From: an uncultured Pelagibacteraceae bacterium
GTDB lineage: Bacteria; Pseudomonadota; Alphaproteobacteria; Pelagibacterales; Pelagibacteraceae
Length of the DNA: 49,020 nt
Assembly: GCA_905612535.1 (NCBI GenBank)
Contig: CAJQSJ010000050.1
Span: 1 to 49,020 of the forward strand
Reading direction: 5' to 3'
Numbering within the stretch: position 1 is the first letter of the stretch; the number at the start of each line of letters is the position of its first letter. The notes under the pieces were generated by a model. That model searched no databases. It worked only from the letters and a program-made list of their open reading frames with translations, and was not told where the DNA came from. The translations under genes and the position numbers were made by a program. This document shows positions 18,613 to 28,035 of this stretch, one piece after another.

Positions 18613-18855
18613 ATGAATTTTCGTTCTCTTTCTCTGGTCGTCCTTTGTCATGGGATCGTTGCCGCCGTATTCGCTTTTGTATTCTTTCTCGAGGCTTTTG
18701 AAATTGCTTTTCCTCTTTTATCACTTGAAGCTCAGCACCCAAACTTCATGGCAACAGAATATTCTAAAGCCGTATGCCTTTTTGTTGCTATAGGAACCTT
18801 TGCGTCCTATGAAGTCTTTTTTCCCCTTCATATCTTAATAAAGCTGACGATGTGA
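18613..18855 (+). CDS. 80-aa small membrane protein, unknown
   Basis: ORF track; hydrophobic segments; stop overlaps the GTG of the next ORF. Confidence 0.6.
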   Translation: MNFRSLSLVVLCHGIVAAVFAFVFFLEAFEIAFPLLSLEAQHPNFMATEYSKAVCLFVAIGTFASYEVFFPLHILIKLTM

Positions 18856-19013
18856 GTAGAAAAAAGATTAAGATGATATTCGTGTCATATCACATCCCTT
18901 GGTCTTTAATGATAACTTATATTGCTTTGTTAGATGGAACCGCTTGGAATGCCTGGATATCAGTCGGTGTAATGTATGGTTTTACATTATGGGGAGCCAT
19001 AGCAAAGCCTTAA
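18852..19013 (+). CDS. 53-aa small membrane protein, unknown
   Basis: GTG start overlapping the upstream TGA (GTGA). VSRKKIKMIFVSYHIPWSLMITYIALLDGTAWNAWISVGVMYGFTLWGAIAKP*; coherent TM pattern. Confidence 0.55.
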   Translation: MSRKKIKMIFVSYHIPWSLMITYIALLDGTAWNAWISVGVMYGFTLWGAIAKP

Positions 19014-19020
19014 ATTTGGG

Positions 19021-19692
19021 TTAAGATAATTTTAATTTTTCCACCTGCTTATTTTTTTTGTCAAAATTAGAAGATTTAAGAAAGTTTATGTAGCCCTTTT
19101 TCAATTTTTTCCATTCTTTATCAACTATTGAAAACCATGCCGAGTCTCTATTTCTACCTTTAAATACAAACATTTGTCTAAAGATTCCTTCAAACCTAAA
19201 TCCTAATCGTTTTGCTGCATTTTTTGACGCATTATTTAAATTATTACATTTCCATTCATATCTTCTATTACCCAAAGTATCAAAAGCATTTTTCATCATC
19301 AAGTACATTGCTTCAGTTCCCTCAACGGTATTTTGTAAAATTGTAGAATAGTTAATGTGTCCTACTTCTACAGTTCCATGCTGAGGAGTTATTCTTAAGT
19401 AGCTTACCATCCCACAGTATTGTTTTAACTTATATGAATATACAGCATAAAAAAATGGCTCTTTGTTTAAGCAAAAAGATTTTAGCCATTTTTTAAAACT
19501 TACATAAGTTTTAAAAGGTCCGTAAGGTAAATATTTCCAGATTATATTTTTTTTATCTTTTGAAAAATTTTTAAATAAATCTCTAGAATGCTTATTAATT
19601 TTTAATGGTTCAAGAATTACGTATTTACCTTTCAAATTTTTATTTGATGGTAATCTAGATTTTTTAAAATGAACTTTAGGTCCAAGAAGCAT
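19021..19692 (-). CDS. GNAT family N-acetyltransferase (RimJ/RimL-like)
   Basis: GKYVILEPLKINKHSRDLF, VEVGHINYSTILQNTVEGTEAMYLMMKNAFDTLGNRRYEWKCNNLNNASKNAAKRLGFRFEGIFRQ. Confidence 0.93.
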   Translation of the reverse strand: MLLGPKVHFKKSRLPSNKNLKGKYVILEPLKINKHSRDLFKNFSKDKKNIIWKYLPYGPFKTYVSFKKWLKSFCLNKEPFFYAVYSYKLKQYCGMVSYLRITPQHGTVEVGHINYSTILQNTVEGTEAMYLMMKNAFDTLGNRRYEWKCNNLNNASKNAAKRLGFRFEGIFRQMFVFKGRNRDSAWFSIVDKEWKKLKKGYINFLKSSNFDKKNKQVEKLKLS

Positions 19693-19696
19693 CTAA

Positions 19697-20881
19697 TTAA
19701 CGAAGATTTTTTTTGTGAAAGTTAATAAATTTTTCTACATTTGATTTATTAAATGTTTTGTTTTCCTCAAACGAGACTTTTTTCATTGAGTAAGCACTAC
19801 TTTTGGTTTGTCTTGAAACAATAGTGATGTTGCCTTTATATAATTTAAGCTTAACAAACCCATTAACTTTATTTCTTTTAAGATCTACAATTTTTTGAAG
19901 TTTAAATCTCGCTTTTGAATACCAATAACCATTGTAAATTAATTCAGCATATTTAGGCATAACTGCATCTTTTTTATGCATAGTTTCTTTATCTAAAGTC
20001 ACCGATTCCATTGTTCTATGAGCAATCATTAATAAAGTTCCACCTGGCGTTTCGTAGACACCTCTAGATTTTATGCCAATAAATCTGTTTTCAACTAAAT
20101 CAACTCTACCAATAGCATTATTGCCAGCAAGAATATTTAATTTTTGTAAAAGATTTCCTGGAGATAACTTTTTACCATTAACTGTTATTGGATCACCACT
20201 TTTAAATCCTATAGTCACGTATGAAGATTTATTCGGTGCTTTTTCAGGTGATAATGTTCTTTGAAAAATAAATTCTGGAGCTGAATTTTTAGGGTTTTCC
20301 AAAACTTTACCTTCAGTTGATGTATGAAATAAATTATCGTCTACAGAAAAAGGTGGAGCGCCTTTTTTATCTTTAGGTATAGGTATTCTATTTTTTTTTG
20401 CATACTTAATTAAATCTGATCTTGAATTTAGCTTCCAAATTCTCCATGGGGCAATAATTTTAATTTTTGGTCCAAAATAATGATAACCAAGTTCGAATCT
20501 CACTTGGTCATTCCCTTTACCTGTAGATCCGTGTGAAACTGCATAAGCTTTAAATTTTTTTGCTATAGCAATCTGTCTTTTTGCTATGAGAGGTCTTGCT
20601 ATAGATGTTCCTAATAAATAAACACCTTCATAAATCGCATGTCCTCTAATCATTGGATAGACATATTCTTTAACAAACAAATCTTTTAAATCTTCGATGA
20701 TAACTTTTTTTACACCGAGCGCTTTTGCATTTTTAATAATTTTTTTTCTGTTTATTTCTTGCCCAATATCAGAGGTGTAGGTTATAACTTCTGCATTATA
20801 GTTTTCTTGAAGCCATTTAAGAATTATCGAAGTATCTAAACCACCTGAATAGGCTAGTACTATCTTTCCTTTTTTTTTCAT
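19697..20881 (-). CDS. argG: Argininosuccinate synthase
   Basis: KIVLAYSGGLDTSIILKWLQE, AVSHGSTGKGNDQVRFELGY, IIAPWR, GRVDLVENRFIGIKSRGVYETPGGT. Confidence 0.98.
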   Translation of the reverse strand: MKKKGKIVLAYSGGLDTSIILKWLQENYNAEVITYTSDIGQEINRKKIIKNAKALGVKKVIIEDLKDLFVKEYVYPMIRGHAIYEGVYLLGTSIARPLIAKRQIAIAKKFKAYAVSHGSTGKGNDQVRFELGYHYFGPKIKIIAPWRIWKLNSRSDLIKYAKKNRIPIPKDKKGAPPFSVDDNLFHTSTEGKVLENPKNSAPEFIFQRTLSPEKAPNKSSYVTIGFKSGDPITVNGKKLSPGNLLQKLNILAGNNAIGRVDLVENRFIGIKSRGVYETPGGTLLMIAHRTMESVTLDKETMHKKDAVMPKYAELIYNGYWYSKARFKLQKIVDLKRNKVNGFVKLKLYKGNITIVSRQTKSSAYSMKKVSFEENKTFNKSNVEKFINFHKKNLR

Positions 20882-20889
20882 TAATTTTT

Positions 20890-21396
20890 TTAACTACAAC
20901 TTTTTTTTGCAGAGTTATAAGCTTTGGTAAAACCCATCATTGAATAGTGGTCTGTTGTTTCTGTTCCTTTTTCAGAATTACCAATAATCATAAGTCTAGA
21001 AGCTTTCTTCATTGTTGAAATAAGTTTTACTTCATCTTTATTATCAACCACCCAAGCAAAGCGCCCTTTAGAGAATAGATCGTATTTTCTCTTACCTGAT
21101 TTTGCAGAAACTGGGGCTTTTAATTTGAACTCATAACCATTAGTCACACTTATTTCATTTTTAATATTTTCTGCAGGCCTAAAGCTGATAAATAATCTCG
21201 ACGAATCTCTTTTAAATTTTTTTGGCGCTTTTACAACAGGGATTGATTGTGCAAAACAAGTTTTTACTCCTTCTTTTACTAAAACAAAGCTTTGCCAATC
21301 TTTAAATTTTCCTAAGCTTTTTAAATTCTCTTCGGCATTTACAACACTAAAGGTAAAAGAAAATATAACTATTAATAAAGTTTTTTTTATGGACAT
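20890..21396 (-). CDS. Invasion-associated locus B (IalB)-like exported protein
   Basis: Signal peptide, then FKDWQSFV...KTCFAQSIPVVK...FISFRPAENIKNEISVTNGYEF. Confidence 0.75.
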   Translation of the reverse strand: MSIKKTLLIVIFSFTFSVVNAEENLKSLGKFKDWQSFVLVKEGVKTCFAQSIPVVKAPKKFKRDSSRLFISFRPAENIKNEISVTNGYEFKLKAPVSAKSGKRKYDLFSKGRFAWVVDNKDEVKLISTMKKASRLMIIGNSEKGTETTDHYSMMGFTKAYNSAKKSCS

Positions 21397-22439
21397 GGGT
21401 TTGGATATTTTTTATGAATTTCACCTATTTTTGCAATTATTTTTTCATCTAAATTTATATTTACACTATCTATATTAGTTTTCAACTGCTCCATTTTTGT
21501 CGCCCCAATTATTACAGAGGTTACAAACGGCTGGATTTCGCAAAATTTAATTGCCATTTGAACAAGGTTTAAATTAAATTCTTTGGCTAAATTCCAATAT
21601 TCTTCAATGGCTTTTTCCGAATGTAATGTTCTGTATCTTCCCCAAAAATCGTAAAATAAATCCATTCTTGAATTTTTAGGCATAGCGCTATTTCTATATT
21701 TTCCAGACAAATACCCTGATGCTAAAGGGGAATATGCTAATAATCCTACTTTTTCTCTTATAGCGATTTCTGAAAGTCCAACTTCAAATGCCCTATTTAA
21801 AAAATTGTATGCATTTTGAATTGATACAATCTTTGTAAAATTTTTTTGTTCTGCTAATTTTAAATATTCATTTGTTCCCCAAGCAGTTTCGTTTGATATG
21901 CCGATGTGTTTTACTTTTCCTGCTTTTACTAAATTATTCAAAGCATCCAAAGTTTCGTCAATATTTACAAAATTATCAGTACCTTTATGTTCGTATTCTA
22001 GTTTTCCAGAAAAAGGGCCCGAAGGTCTATCTGGCCAATGAACTTGATATAAATCTATATAATCAGTTTTTAGATCTTTCAAACTTCTATCAATAGCAAA
22101 TTCAATTTGTTTTTTGCTCAAAGAAGTTTTTTCTACCCCAGCAGGTCTCATCCAATTCATTGGTGAGTCTCCTGCCACTTTATCTGCTAAAATTATTTTA
22201 TCTCTCTTTTTTGTTTTTAAAAACCATTCACCTATAAACTGGCTAGTTTTACCTCTATATTTAGCATCCATTGGCACCGGATAAAGTTCAGCAGTATCAA
22301 AAAAATTTACTCCTTGATCTAATGCATAATCCATTTGTTCAAGCGCTTCTTTTTGCGTATTTTGATTGCCCCATGTCATTGTTCCGAGGCAGATTGAACT
22401 TACTTTCAGGTTGGTATTTCCAAGTTTTTTATAATTCAT
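21387..22439 (-). CDS. Aldo/keto reductase (Tas-like)
   Basis: YKKLGNTNLKVSSICLGTMTWGNQ, FFDTAELYPVP, YIDLYQVHWPDRP, KHIGISNETAWG, LLAYSPLASGYLSGKY. Confidence 0.95.
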   Translation of the reverse strand: MNYKKLGNTNLKVSSICLGTMTWGNQNTQKEALEQMDYALDQGVNFFDTAELYPVPMDAKYRGKTSQFIGEWFLKTKKRDKIILADKVAGDSPMNWMRPAGVEKTSLSKKQIEFAIDRSLKDLKTDYIDLYQVHWPDRPSGPFSGKLEYEHKGTDNFVNIDETLDALNNLVKAGKVKHIGISNETAWGTNEYLKLAEQKNFTKIVSIQNAYNFLNRAFEVGLSEIAIREKVGLLAYSPLASGYLSGKYRNSAMPKNSRMDLFYDFWGRYRTLHSEKAIEEYWNLAKEFNLNLVQMAIKFCEIQPFVTSVIIGATKMEQLKTNIDSVNINLDEKIIAKIGEIHKKYPNPCP

Positions 22440-22513
22440 TTGATTTTTATTACCTTTATATTAAATTATCTAGCTGGCTTGAAAAAACTTTAAAATGACA
22501 ATATATATACATC

Positions 22514-23281
22514 ATGGAATTTAATAAACAAAACATTCATTCAAAAACAACTGCTGAAGAAGCGCATGTAATTGATGAAGGACTAAGAGCCCACATGCTC
22601 AAGGTTTATAATTTTATGGCTTCGGGTGTTCTTTTAACTGGTTTTATTTCTTTACTGGTTTTTGAAATTTCAGGTGGAATGGAAATAACATTAGGGCCAA
22701 ACGGACTCACTGGATTAACAGACCCATTTGGACAATTAATTTTCAATTCAGGTTTTAAATGGCTTATAATGTTAGCGCCTCTAGGGATCGTTATGTATAT
22801 GAGTTTTGGAATAGCAAAAATGAGTGCATCAAAGGCACAAATGGCATTTTGGATTTTTGCAGCTTTAATGGGAGCGTCATTAGCTTCAATATTTGTTGTT
22901 TATACACAGATGAGCATTGCTAGAGTTTTTTTTATTACAGCGGGAACTTTTGGAGCAATGAGCATTTATGGGTACACAACAAAAAGAGACCTAACAAAAT
23001 TAGGTTCTTTTTTAATGATGGGATTGTTCGGAATAATAATTGCCTCAATCGTTAATATGTTTATGCAATCAGGAATGATGCATTATATAATTTCTATTCT
23101 TGGAGTTTTAATTTTTGTTGGGTTGACAGCTTATGATACTCAAAAAATCAAAAACATGTATCTAGCTAGTGACACAGGTGAAATCATGGGAAAAAAAGCA
23201 GTGATGGGTGCACTTACACTTTATTTAGATTTCATTAATCTTTTTATTATGCTTTTGAGATTATTCGGACAAAGACGTTAG
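22514..23281 (+). CDS. Bax inhibitor-1/YccA family membrane protein
   Basis: LRAHMLKVYNFMASGVLLTGFISL, GLTAYDTQKIKNMY, ALTLYLDFINLFIMLLRLFGQRR. Confidence 0.95.
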   Translation: MEFNKQNIHSKTTAEEAHVIDEGLRAHMLKVYNFMASGVLLTGFISLLVFEISGGMEITLGPNGLTGLTDPFGQLIFNSGFKWLIMLAPLGIVMYMSFGIAKMSASKAQMAFWIFAALMGASLASIFVVYTQMSIARVFFITAGTFGAMSIYGYTTKRDLTKLGSFLMMGLFGIIIASIVNMFMQSGMMHYIISILGVLIFVGLTAYDTQKIKNMYLASDTGEIMGKKAVMGALTLYLDFINLFIMLLRLFGQRR

Positions 23282-23283
23282 TC

Positions 23284-23619
23284 TTAATTTACCAACTTAA
23301 GTTTTTTCCAAACTATTTTATTAAGTAAATTTTCTAAATTATCTGAATTTCTAATTATTTGATTGTTTGAATTTTTTATAGAGTATATTTCATTTTTAGA
23401 TGTGAGATTTTTAGTTATCCTATAAATGGGAACATTTGATGTTCGGTGATATACATTAAAGCTAATTTCTCGTTTAGAAATACTTAATCCATAATCTTTC
23501 CACTCACCGTTCGAAACCATTTTTGCGTACAAGTTTAAAATTAATTTAAGTTCAATTTTATTAAAAAAAATTTCTTTCTTTATTTTATTGTTATTTACTA
23601 CTAATTTTAAATTTTGCAT
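23284..23619 (-). CDS. DUF2794 family protein
   Basis: FNKIELKLILNLYAKMVSNGEWKDYGLSISKREISFNVYHRTSNVPIYRI...YSI, resembling DUF2794. Confidence 0.75.
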   Translation of the reverse strand: MQNLKLVVNNNKIKKEIFFNKIELKLILNLYAKMVSNGEWKDYGLSISKREISFNVYHRTSNVPIYRITKNLTSKNEIYSIKNSNNQIIRNSDNLENLLNKIVWKKLKLVN

Positions 23620-24170
23620 TATTCAGTTATTTTGTACTTGTTCATTAATGGCATTTGACTTGCAATAAATAAAAAACTTATTGGTAGTAATCCCCAAACT
23701 TTAAAATTAACCCAAAACATTTCAGTTTGAGTTCTCCAAACCAGCTCGTTAAGAACTGCAATAAAAATAAAAAAATAAATCCACCTATAACTAAGTTTTT
23801 TCCAGCCTTCGTTCTGTAGTTTAATTGAGTTTTGAAAAAAAATCTTTAATAGTGGTTTTTGTGTAAAAAACTTACCAAAGAAAAGAACAGCTGCAAAAAT
23901 TAAATTTACGACAGTCGGCTTCATATAGAAAAATATTTTATTATCAAAGTACAGGGTAAGCCCACCAAACAAGGTAATAATTATCCCACTTGTCAGCGGC
24001 ATCACTGGAATTTTTTTGTCCAGAAAGTATATTATTGCTAGTGATAAAAGTGTTGCTAAAACAAAGGGAGGGATAGCAATTTTTAGATCGTGTCCATTTT
24101 TAAAATAAATTATAAAAAAAATAAGCAGTGGACCGAAGTCTGTTAAGAATTTAATTATAGACCTTCCCAT
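23619..24170 (-). CDS. yciB: Inner membrane-spanning protein YciB / septation protein A
   Basis: LTDFGPLLIFFIIYFKNG, IPVMPLTSGIIITLFGGLTLYFDNKIFFYMKPT, NELVWRTQTEMFWVNFKVWGLLP. Confidence 0.93.
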   Translation of the reverse strand: MGRSIIKFLTDFGPLLIFFIIYFKNGHDLKIAIPPFVLATLLSLAIIYFLDKKIPVMPLTSGIIITLFGGLTLYFDNKIFFYMKPTVVNLIFAAVLFFGKFFTQKPLLKIFFQNSIKLQNEGWKKLSYRWIYFFIFIAVLNELVWRTQTEMFWVNFKVWGLLPISFLFIASQMPLMNKYKITE

Positions 24171-24244
24171 GCTAAAATATTAACATAAGGTATATTTTTT
24201 ACTATTGATTTTTTTTTTAATATACCTATGTTACAAGTTATAAA

Positions 24245-24565
24245 ATGGCAGTGAACAAAGCAAAATTTTCTATAGGTGACATAGTTAAACATAGGCACTT
24301 TAATTTTAGAGGTGTTATTTACGATGTAGATTTTGAATTTAATAATTCAGAGGATTGGTATACTTCTATACCAAAGGATGTAAGACCAAGAAAAGATCAG
24401 CCGTTTTATCATCTTTTGGCAGAAAATAATGAAATCACCTATGAAGCTTATGTTTCAGAGCAAAACCTAATTAATGATGATTCTGATGAACCGATTAGAC
24501 ACCCATTAATTGAGGAAATTTTTACAGGCAAAAAAGGATCAGGTTACTTTCGTCCCTCAAACTAA
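24245..24565 (+). CDS. hspQ: Heat shock protein HspQ
   Basis: FSIGDIVKHRHFNFRGVIYDVDFEF...RPRKDQPFYHLLAENNEITYEAYVSEQNL. Confidence 0.93.
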   Translation: MAVNKAKFSIGDIVKHRHFNFRGVIYDVDFEFNNSEDWYTSIPKDVRPRKDQPFYHLLAENNEITYEAYVSEQNLINDDSDEPIRHPLIEEIFTGKKGSGYFRPSN

Positions 24566-24629
24566 CAAAGTGACTTTGCCACAATCCCAACAAAATTCTT
24601 TCATGTGTTGGACAAATTTTTACTTTAAA

Positions 24630-24706
24630 TATTCAGTTAATGCCTAATTATGATCGTTTAAAGTATTCCTCCCTCTTTGAACTCCTAATTAGGCATACTT
24701 TGAATA
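24630..24706 (+). ncRNA. Candidate structured RNA or leader: three-tier hairpin with C-rich apical loop
   Basis: Stems TATTCA/TGAATA, ATGCCTAATTA/TAATTAGGCAT (11 bp perfect) and GTTTAAAG/CTTTGAAC (8 bp, one G-U); apical loop TATTCCTCCCT. Confidence 0.5.
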
Positions 24707-24770
24707 AATCATTAACTTTTTAATTACAAAAGCAGTTTATTTTTTACATTGAAAGTTATATATTTTAAGT

Positions 24771-25631
24771 ATGAGAAAAATAGCTTCAATTGCTTTAGCT
24801 TCCGTATTTATTTTATACTTTTCGAGCGCAAGTAGTTATGCTTTCTTTGGTATTTATAAAAATTACAATCCAATTTGTAAGAAATACGATTTTAGATGCA
24901 AAAGAAAAGCTCCCAAAATGACACAACAAGAAGCTGAAGAATATATTAATAAAACACATAAAAAAGTAGTAGTTGAAAAAGAAAAAGAAGCTAGAGAATT
25001 AGAGGATGTACAAATAGTTACTTCCTCAGAAGAAATCAAAAAAATTAAAAATAAACAAAAAAAAATATTAGGTATTTTTAATAACCCGTATGCCAATTCT
25101 AACCCAAAGTGTAAGAAGTATGATTATTATTGCAAAAGAACAGAACCTAAAGTTTATGTAGTTGAAACAGATCCAGAAAAAATGCTTGAGTTTGGTGTTG
25201 AAGACAATAACCAATTTAAATTATTTTCAGGTATGTTCGACTTCAGTGATCACAAACAAAGTGCAATTACTGTCGGCTTAGAACACCAAGACGAAAATTT
25301 ATATAGAAAAAGTTTTTTAGGAAAACTTTCTCCAATATCTGGAGGTTGGTTAACTGCGAACAAATCATTTTATTTTTATTCAGGAGTGCAAGCAGAGTAT
25401 GATTTGGGATTTGCAAGTTTTACACCTAGTTTTGCCCCCGGTTATTATGCAAGTGGAGATGGAAAAGACCTAGGTCATCCGCTAGAATTTAAAACAGAAG
25501 TTCAATTAGAAGTTGAGATATTGGAAAACTCTAATTTAGCTTTTTCTTACAATCATATATCTAATGCCAGTCTTGGAACAAAAAATCCAGGAGCTAATAG
25601 TTATATGTTTAATTTTTTGAAAAATTTTTAA
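24771..25631 (+). CDS. Acyloxyacyl hydrolase (PagL-like outer-membrane lipid A deacylase) with Cys-motif N-terminal region
   Basis: Signal peptide; C-terminal beta-barrel-like sequence ending LAFSYNHISNASLGTKNPGANSYMFNF (PagL-like HxSN region). Confidence 0.8.
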   Translation: MRKIASIALASVFILYFSSASSYAFFGIYKNYNPICKKYDFRCKRKAPKMTQQEAEEYINKTHKKVVVEKEKEARELEDVQIVTSSEEIKKIKNKQKKILGIFNNPYANSNPKCKKYDYYCKRTEPKVYVVETDPEKMLEFGVEDNNQFKLFSGMFDFSDHKQSAITVGLEHQDENLYRKSFLGKLSPISGGWLTANKSFYFYSGVQAEYDLGFASFTPSFAPGYYASGDGKDLGHPLEFKTEVQLEVEILENSNLAFSYNHISNASLGTKNPGANSYMFNFLKNF

Positions 25632-25651
25632 TTTAAAAAGCTAAATAAATA

Positions 25652-26803
25652 ATGAATCTTAAAAATTGTTATAATTTTGAAGATTTTAGAAAATTAGCAA
25701 AAAAAAAATTACCATCTCCAATTTTTCATTATATTGATGGTGGAGCTGACGATGAGATAACATTAAGAAGAAACACCCAATCGTTTGATGAGTGTGATTT
25801 AGTTCCAAATGTTCTTGCAAGTGTTGGAAAACCAGATTTATCAACAACGGTTTTTGGAAAAAAAATTGATATGCCAATTTTTCTTTCACCGACAGCAATG
25901 CAAAGACTTTATCATCATGAAGGGGATAAAGCGTCAGCAAAAGCAGCAGAAAAATTTGGTACGTTTTATAGCATGTCCACAATGGCCAATAATACTATTG
26001 AAGAAATATCAAAAATTTCTAATGGACCAAAGTTATTTCAACTTTATATACACAAAGACCAATCTATTACAGATGATCTGATTGAAAGATGTAGAGTTTC
26101 AGGATTTGATGGCATGTGTTTAACTGTTGATACACTTGTGGCTGGGAATAGAGAAAAAGATCATCGAACAGGTTTTACCACGCCTCCAAAACTTACTCTT
26201 GAAAGTTTTATGAGCTTTGTAACGCACCCTTTGTGGTTATTTAATTATTTGACCCATGCTAAGTTTGAACTAGCTAACGTTTCTAAAAAAACTGATAAAG
26301 GAACAAATATTGCAAAATCAGTTATCGAATATATTAACGAACAATATGATCCAGCAATGAATTGGAAAGATGCAGAGTATTGTGTAAAAAAATGGAACGG
26401 TCCTTTTGCTTTAAAGGGAATAATGTCTATTGATGACGCAAAAAGAGCTATTGATATTGGATGTACCGCAATAATGATTTCCAATCATGGAGGAAGACAA
26501 TTAGATGGATCTAGATCACCTTTTGATCAAGTTAAAGCTATTTCTGACGCCGTGGGAGATAAATTAGAAATTATTTTAGATGGCGGAATTAAAAGAGGAA
26601 CACATGTACTAAAAGCTCTCGCAGCTGGAGCCACAGCATGTAGTTTTGGTAGAATGTTTTTATTTGCTTTAAGTGCAGGAGGCCAAAAGGGCGTAGAACA
26701 AGTTTTGCAAAACATGCACAATGAAATAAATAGAGATATGATTTTAATGGGTTGCAAAAGCATTAAAGAATTAAATAATTCAAAATTAATTTACAGAAAA
26801 TAG
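25652..26803 (+). CDS. FMN-dependent alpha-hydroxy acid oxidase/dehydrogenase (LldD-like)
   Basis: FHYIDGGADDEITLRRN, FLSPTAMQRL, FQLYIHKD, MISNHGGRQLDGSRSPFDQV, LDGGIKRGTHVLKALAAGA. Confidence 0.95.
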   Translation: MNLKNCYNFEDFRKLAKKKLPSPIFHYIDGGADDEITLRRNTQSFDECDLVPNVLASVGKPDLSTTVFGKKIDMPIFLSPTAMQRLYHHEGDKASAKAAEKFGTFYSMSTMANNTIEEISKISNGPKLFQLYIHKDQSITDDLIERCRVSGFDGMCLTVDTLVAGNREKDHRTGFTTPPKLTLESFMSFVTHPLWLFNYLTHAKFELANVSKKTDKGTNIAKSVIEYINEQYDPAMNWKDAEYCVKKWNGPFALKGIMSIDDAKRAIDIGCTAIMISNHGGRQLDGSRSPFDQVKAISDAVGDKLEIILDGGIKRGTHVLKALAAGATACSFGRMFLFALSAGGQKGVEQVLQNMHNEINRDMILMGCKSIKELNNSKLIYRK

Positions 26804-26820
26804 AATAAAGGTAACTCAAA

Positions 26821-27984
26821 ATGAAACTAGCAAAAAACTTAGAAAGATTAGGAACAGAAAAGGCATTTTCTATATTTGCGGAAGCTAAAAAATTGGAAGC
26901 ACAAGGAAAACCAATGATTCACTTGGGTTTGGGGCAGCCAGATTTTAAAACGCCAAAACATATTGTGGAAGCAGCAAAACAAGCATTAGATGATGGTCAT
27001 CATGGGTATGTTTTATCGAATGGAATTTTAGAATGCAGGCAGGCTGTTACGAGAAAAATAAAAAAACTTTATAATAAAGAAGTAGATCCGGAGAGAGTTT
27101 TAATAATGCCAGGTGGAAAACCAACTATGTATTATGCAATTTTATGTTTTGGAGAACCGGGAGCAGAAATAATTCATCCAACGCCAGCTTTTCCAATATA
27201 TGAGTCTATGATTAATTATACTGGATCTACTCCAGTTCCTTATGATCTTACAGAAGATAAAGATTTAAAATTCGATGCCAAAAAAATCTTATCTTTGATT
27301 ACAGAAAAAACGAGACTGTTAATACTTATCAACCCTAATAATCCAACTGGCAGTTTTGTAGAAAAATCTTCAATTGATTTACTTGCTGTGGGCCTTAAAA
27401 AATATCCTCATGTGACAATTTTAAGTGATGAAATTTATAGTAGACAAATTTTTGATGGTAAAGAAATGCCAACTTTTTTTAATTATCCAGAACTTCAAGA
27501 TAGATTAATAGTTTTAGATGGATGGAGCAAAGCTTATGCTATGACAGGGTGGAGAATGGGCTGGAGCGTTTGGCCAGAAAAATTAGTACCTCACGTAAAT
27601 AAACTCTTAATTAACAGTGTTTCATGCGTGAATGCACCATCACAATTTGCAGGAATAGCTGCATTAGATGGACCAGATGATCCAATACATGAAATGATGA
27701 AAGAGTTTGAACAAAGAAGAAACTTAATCCATAAAGGTCTTAATAATCTACCAGGTATTGAATGTAGCTTACCAGGAGGTGCTCTTTATGCATTTCCAAA
27801 TGTTAAAGGAACTGGAATGAATGGAGAAGAATTTTCAAAAAAATGTATGTATGAAGCTGGAGTTGCAATAGTTCCTGGAACAGCTTTTGGAAAAACATCT
27901 ATAGACTATGCAAGGTTTAGTTTTGCTGCGTCAAAAGAAAACATTAGTAAAGCTCTTGAAAAAATAGAAAAAATGCTTCGATAA
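26821..27984 (+). CDS. Class I/II pyridoxal phosphate-dependent aminotransferase
   Basis: MIHLGLGQPDFKTPKHIVEAAKQAL, LINPNNPTGS, ILSDEIYSRQIFD, VLDGWSKAYAMTGWRMGW. Confidence 0.95.
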   Translation: MKLAKNLERLGTEKAFSIFAEAKKLEAQGKPMIHLGLGQPDFKTPKHIVEAAKQALDDGHHGYVLSNGILECRQAVTRKIKKLYNKEVDPERVLIMPGGKPTMYYAILCFGEPGAEIIHPTPAFPIYESMINYTGSTPVPYDLTEDKDLKFDAKKILSLITEKTRLLILINPNNPTGSFVEKSSIDLLAVGLKKYPHVTILSDEIYSRQIFDGKEMPTFFNYPELQDRLIVLDGWSKAYAMTGWRMGWSVWPEKLVPHVNKLLINSVSCVNAPSQFAGIAALDGPDDPIHEMMKEFEQRRNLIHKGLNNLPGIECSLPGGALYAFPNVKGTGMNGEEFSKKCMYEAGVAIVPGTAFGKTSIDYARFSFAASKENISKALEKIEKMLR

Positions 27985-28000
27985 TGTTCTTAAAGTTTTT

Positions 28001-28029
28001 TTGACCATTGAGCTTTTTGGCTGTACTAT
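28001..28029 (+). promoter_or_regulatory. Sigma70-type promoter of the glcD operon
   Basis: TTGACC - 17 nt - TACTAT, with the -10 ending 6 nt before the ATG at 28036. Confidence 0.6.
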
Positions 28030-28035
28030 ATTTCC

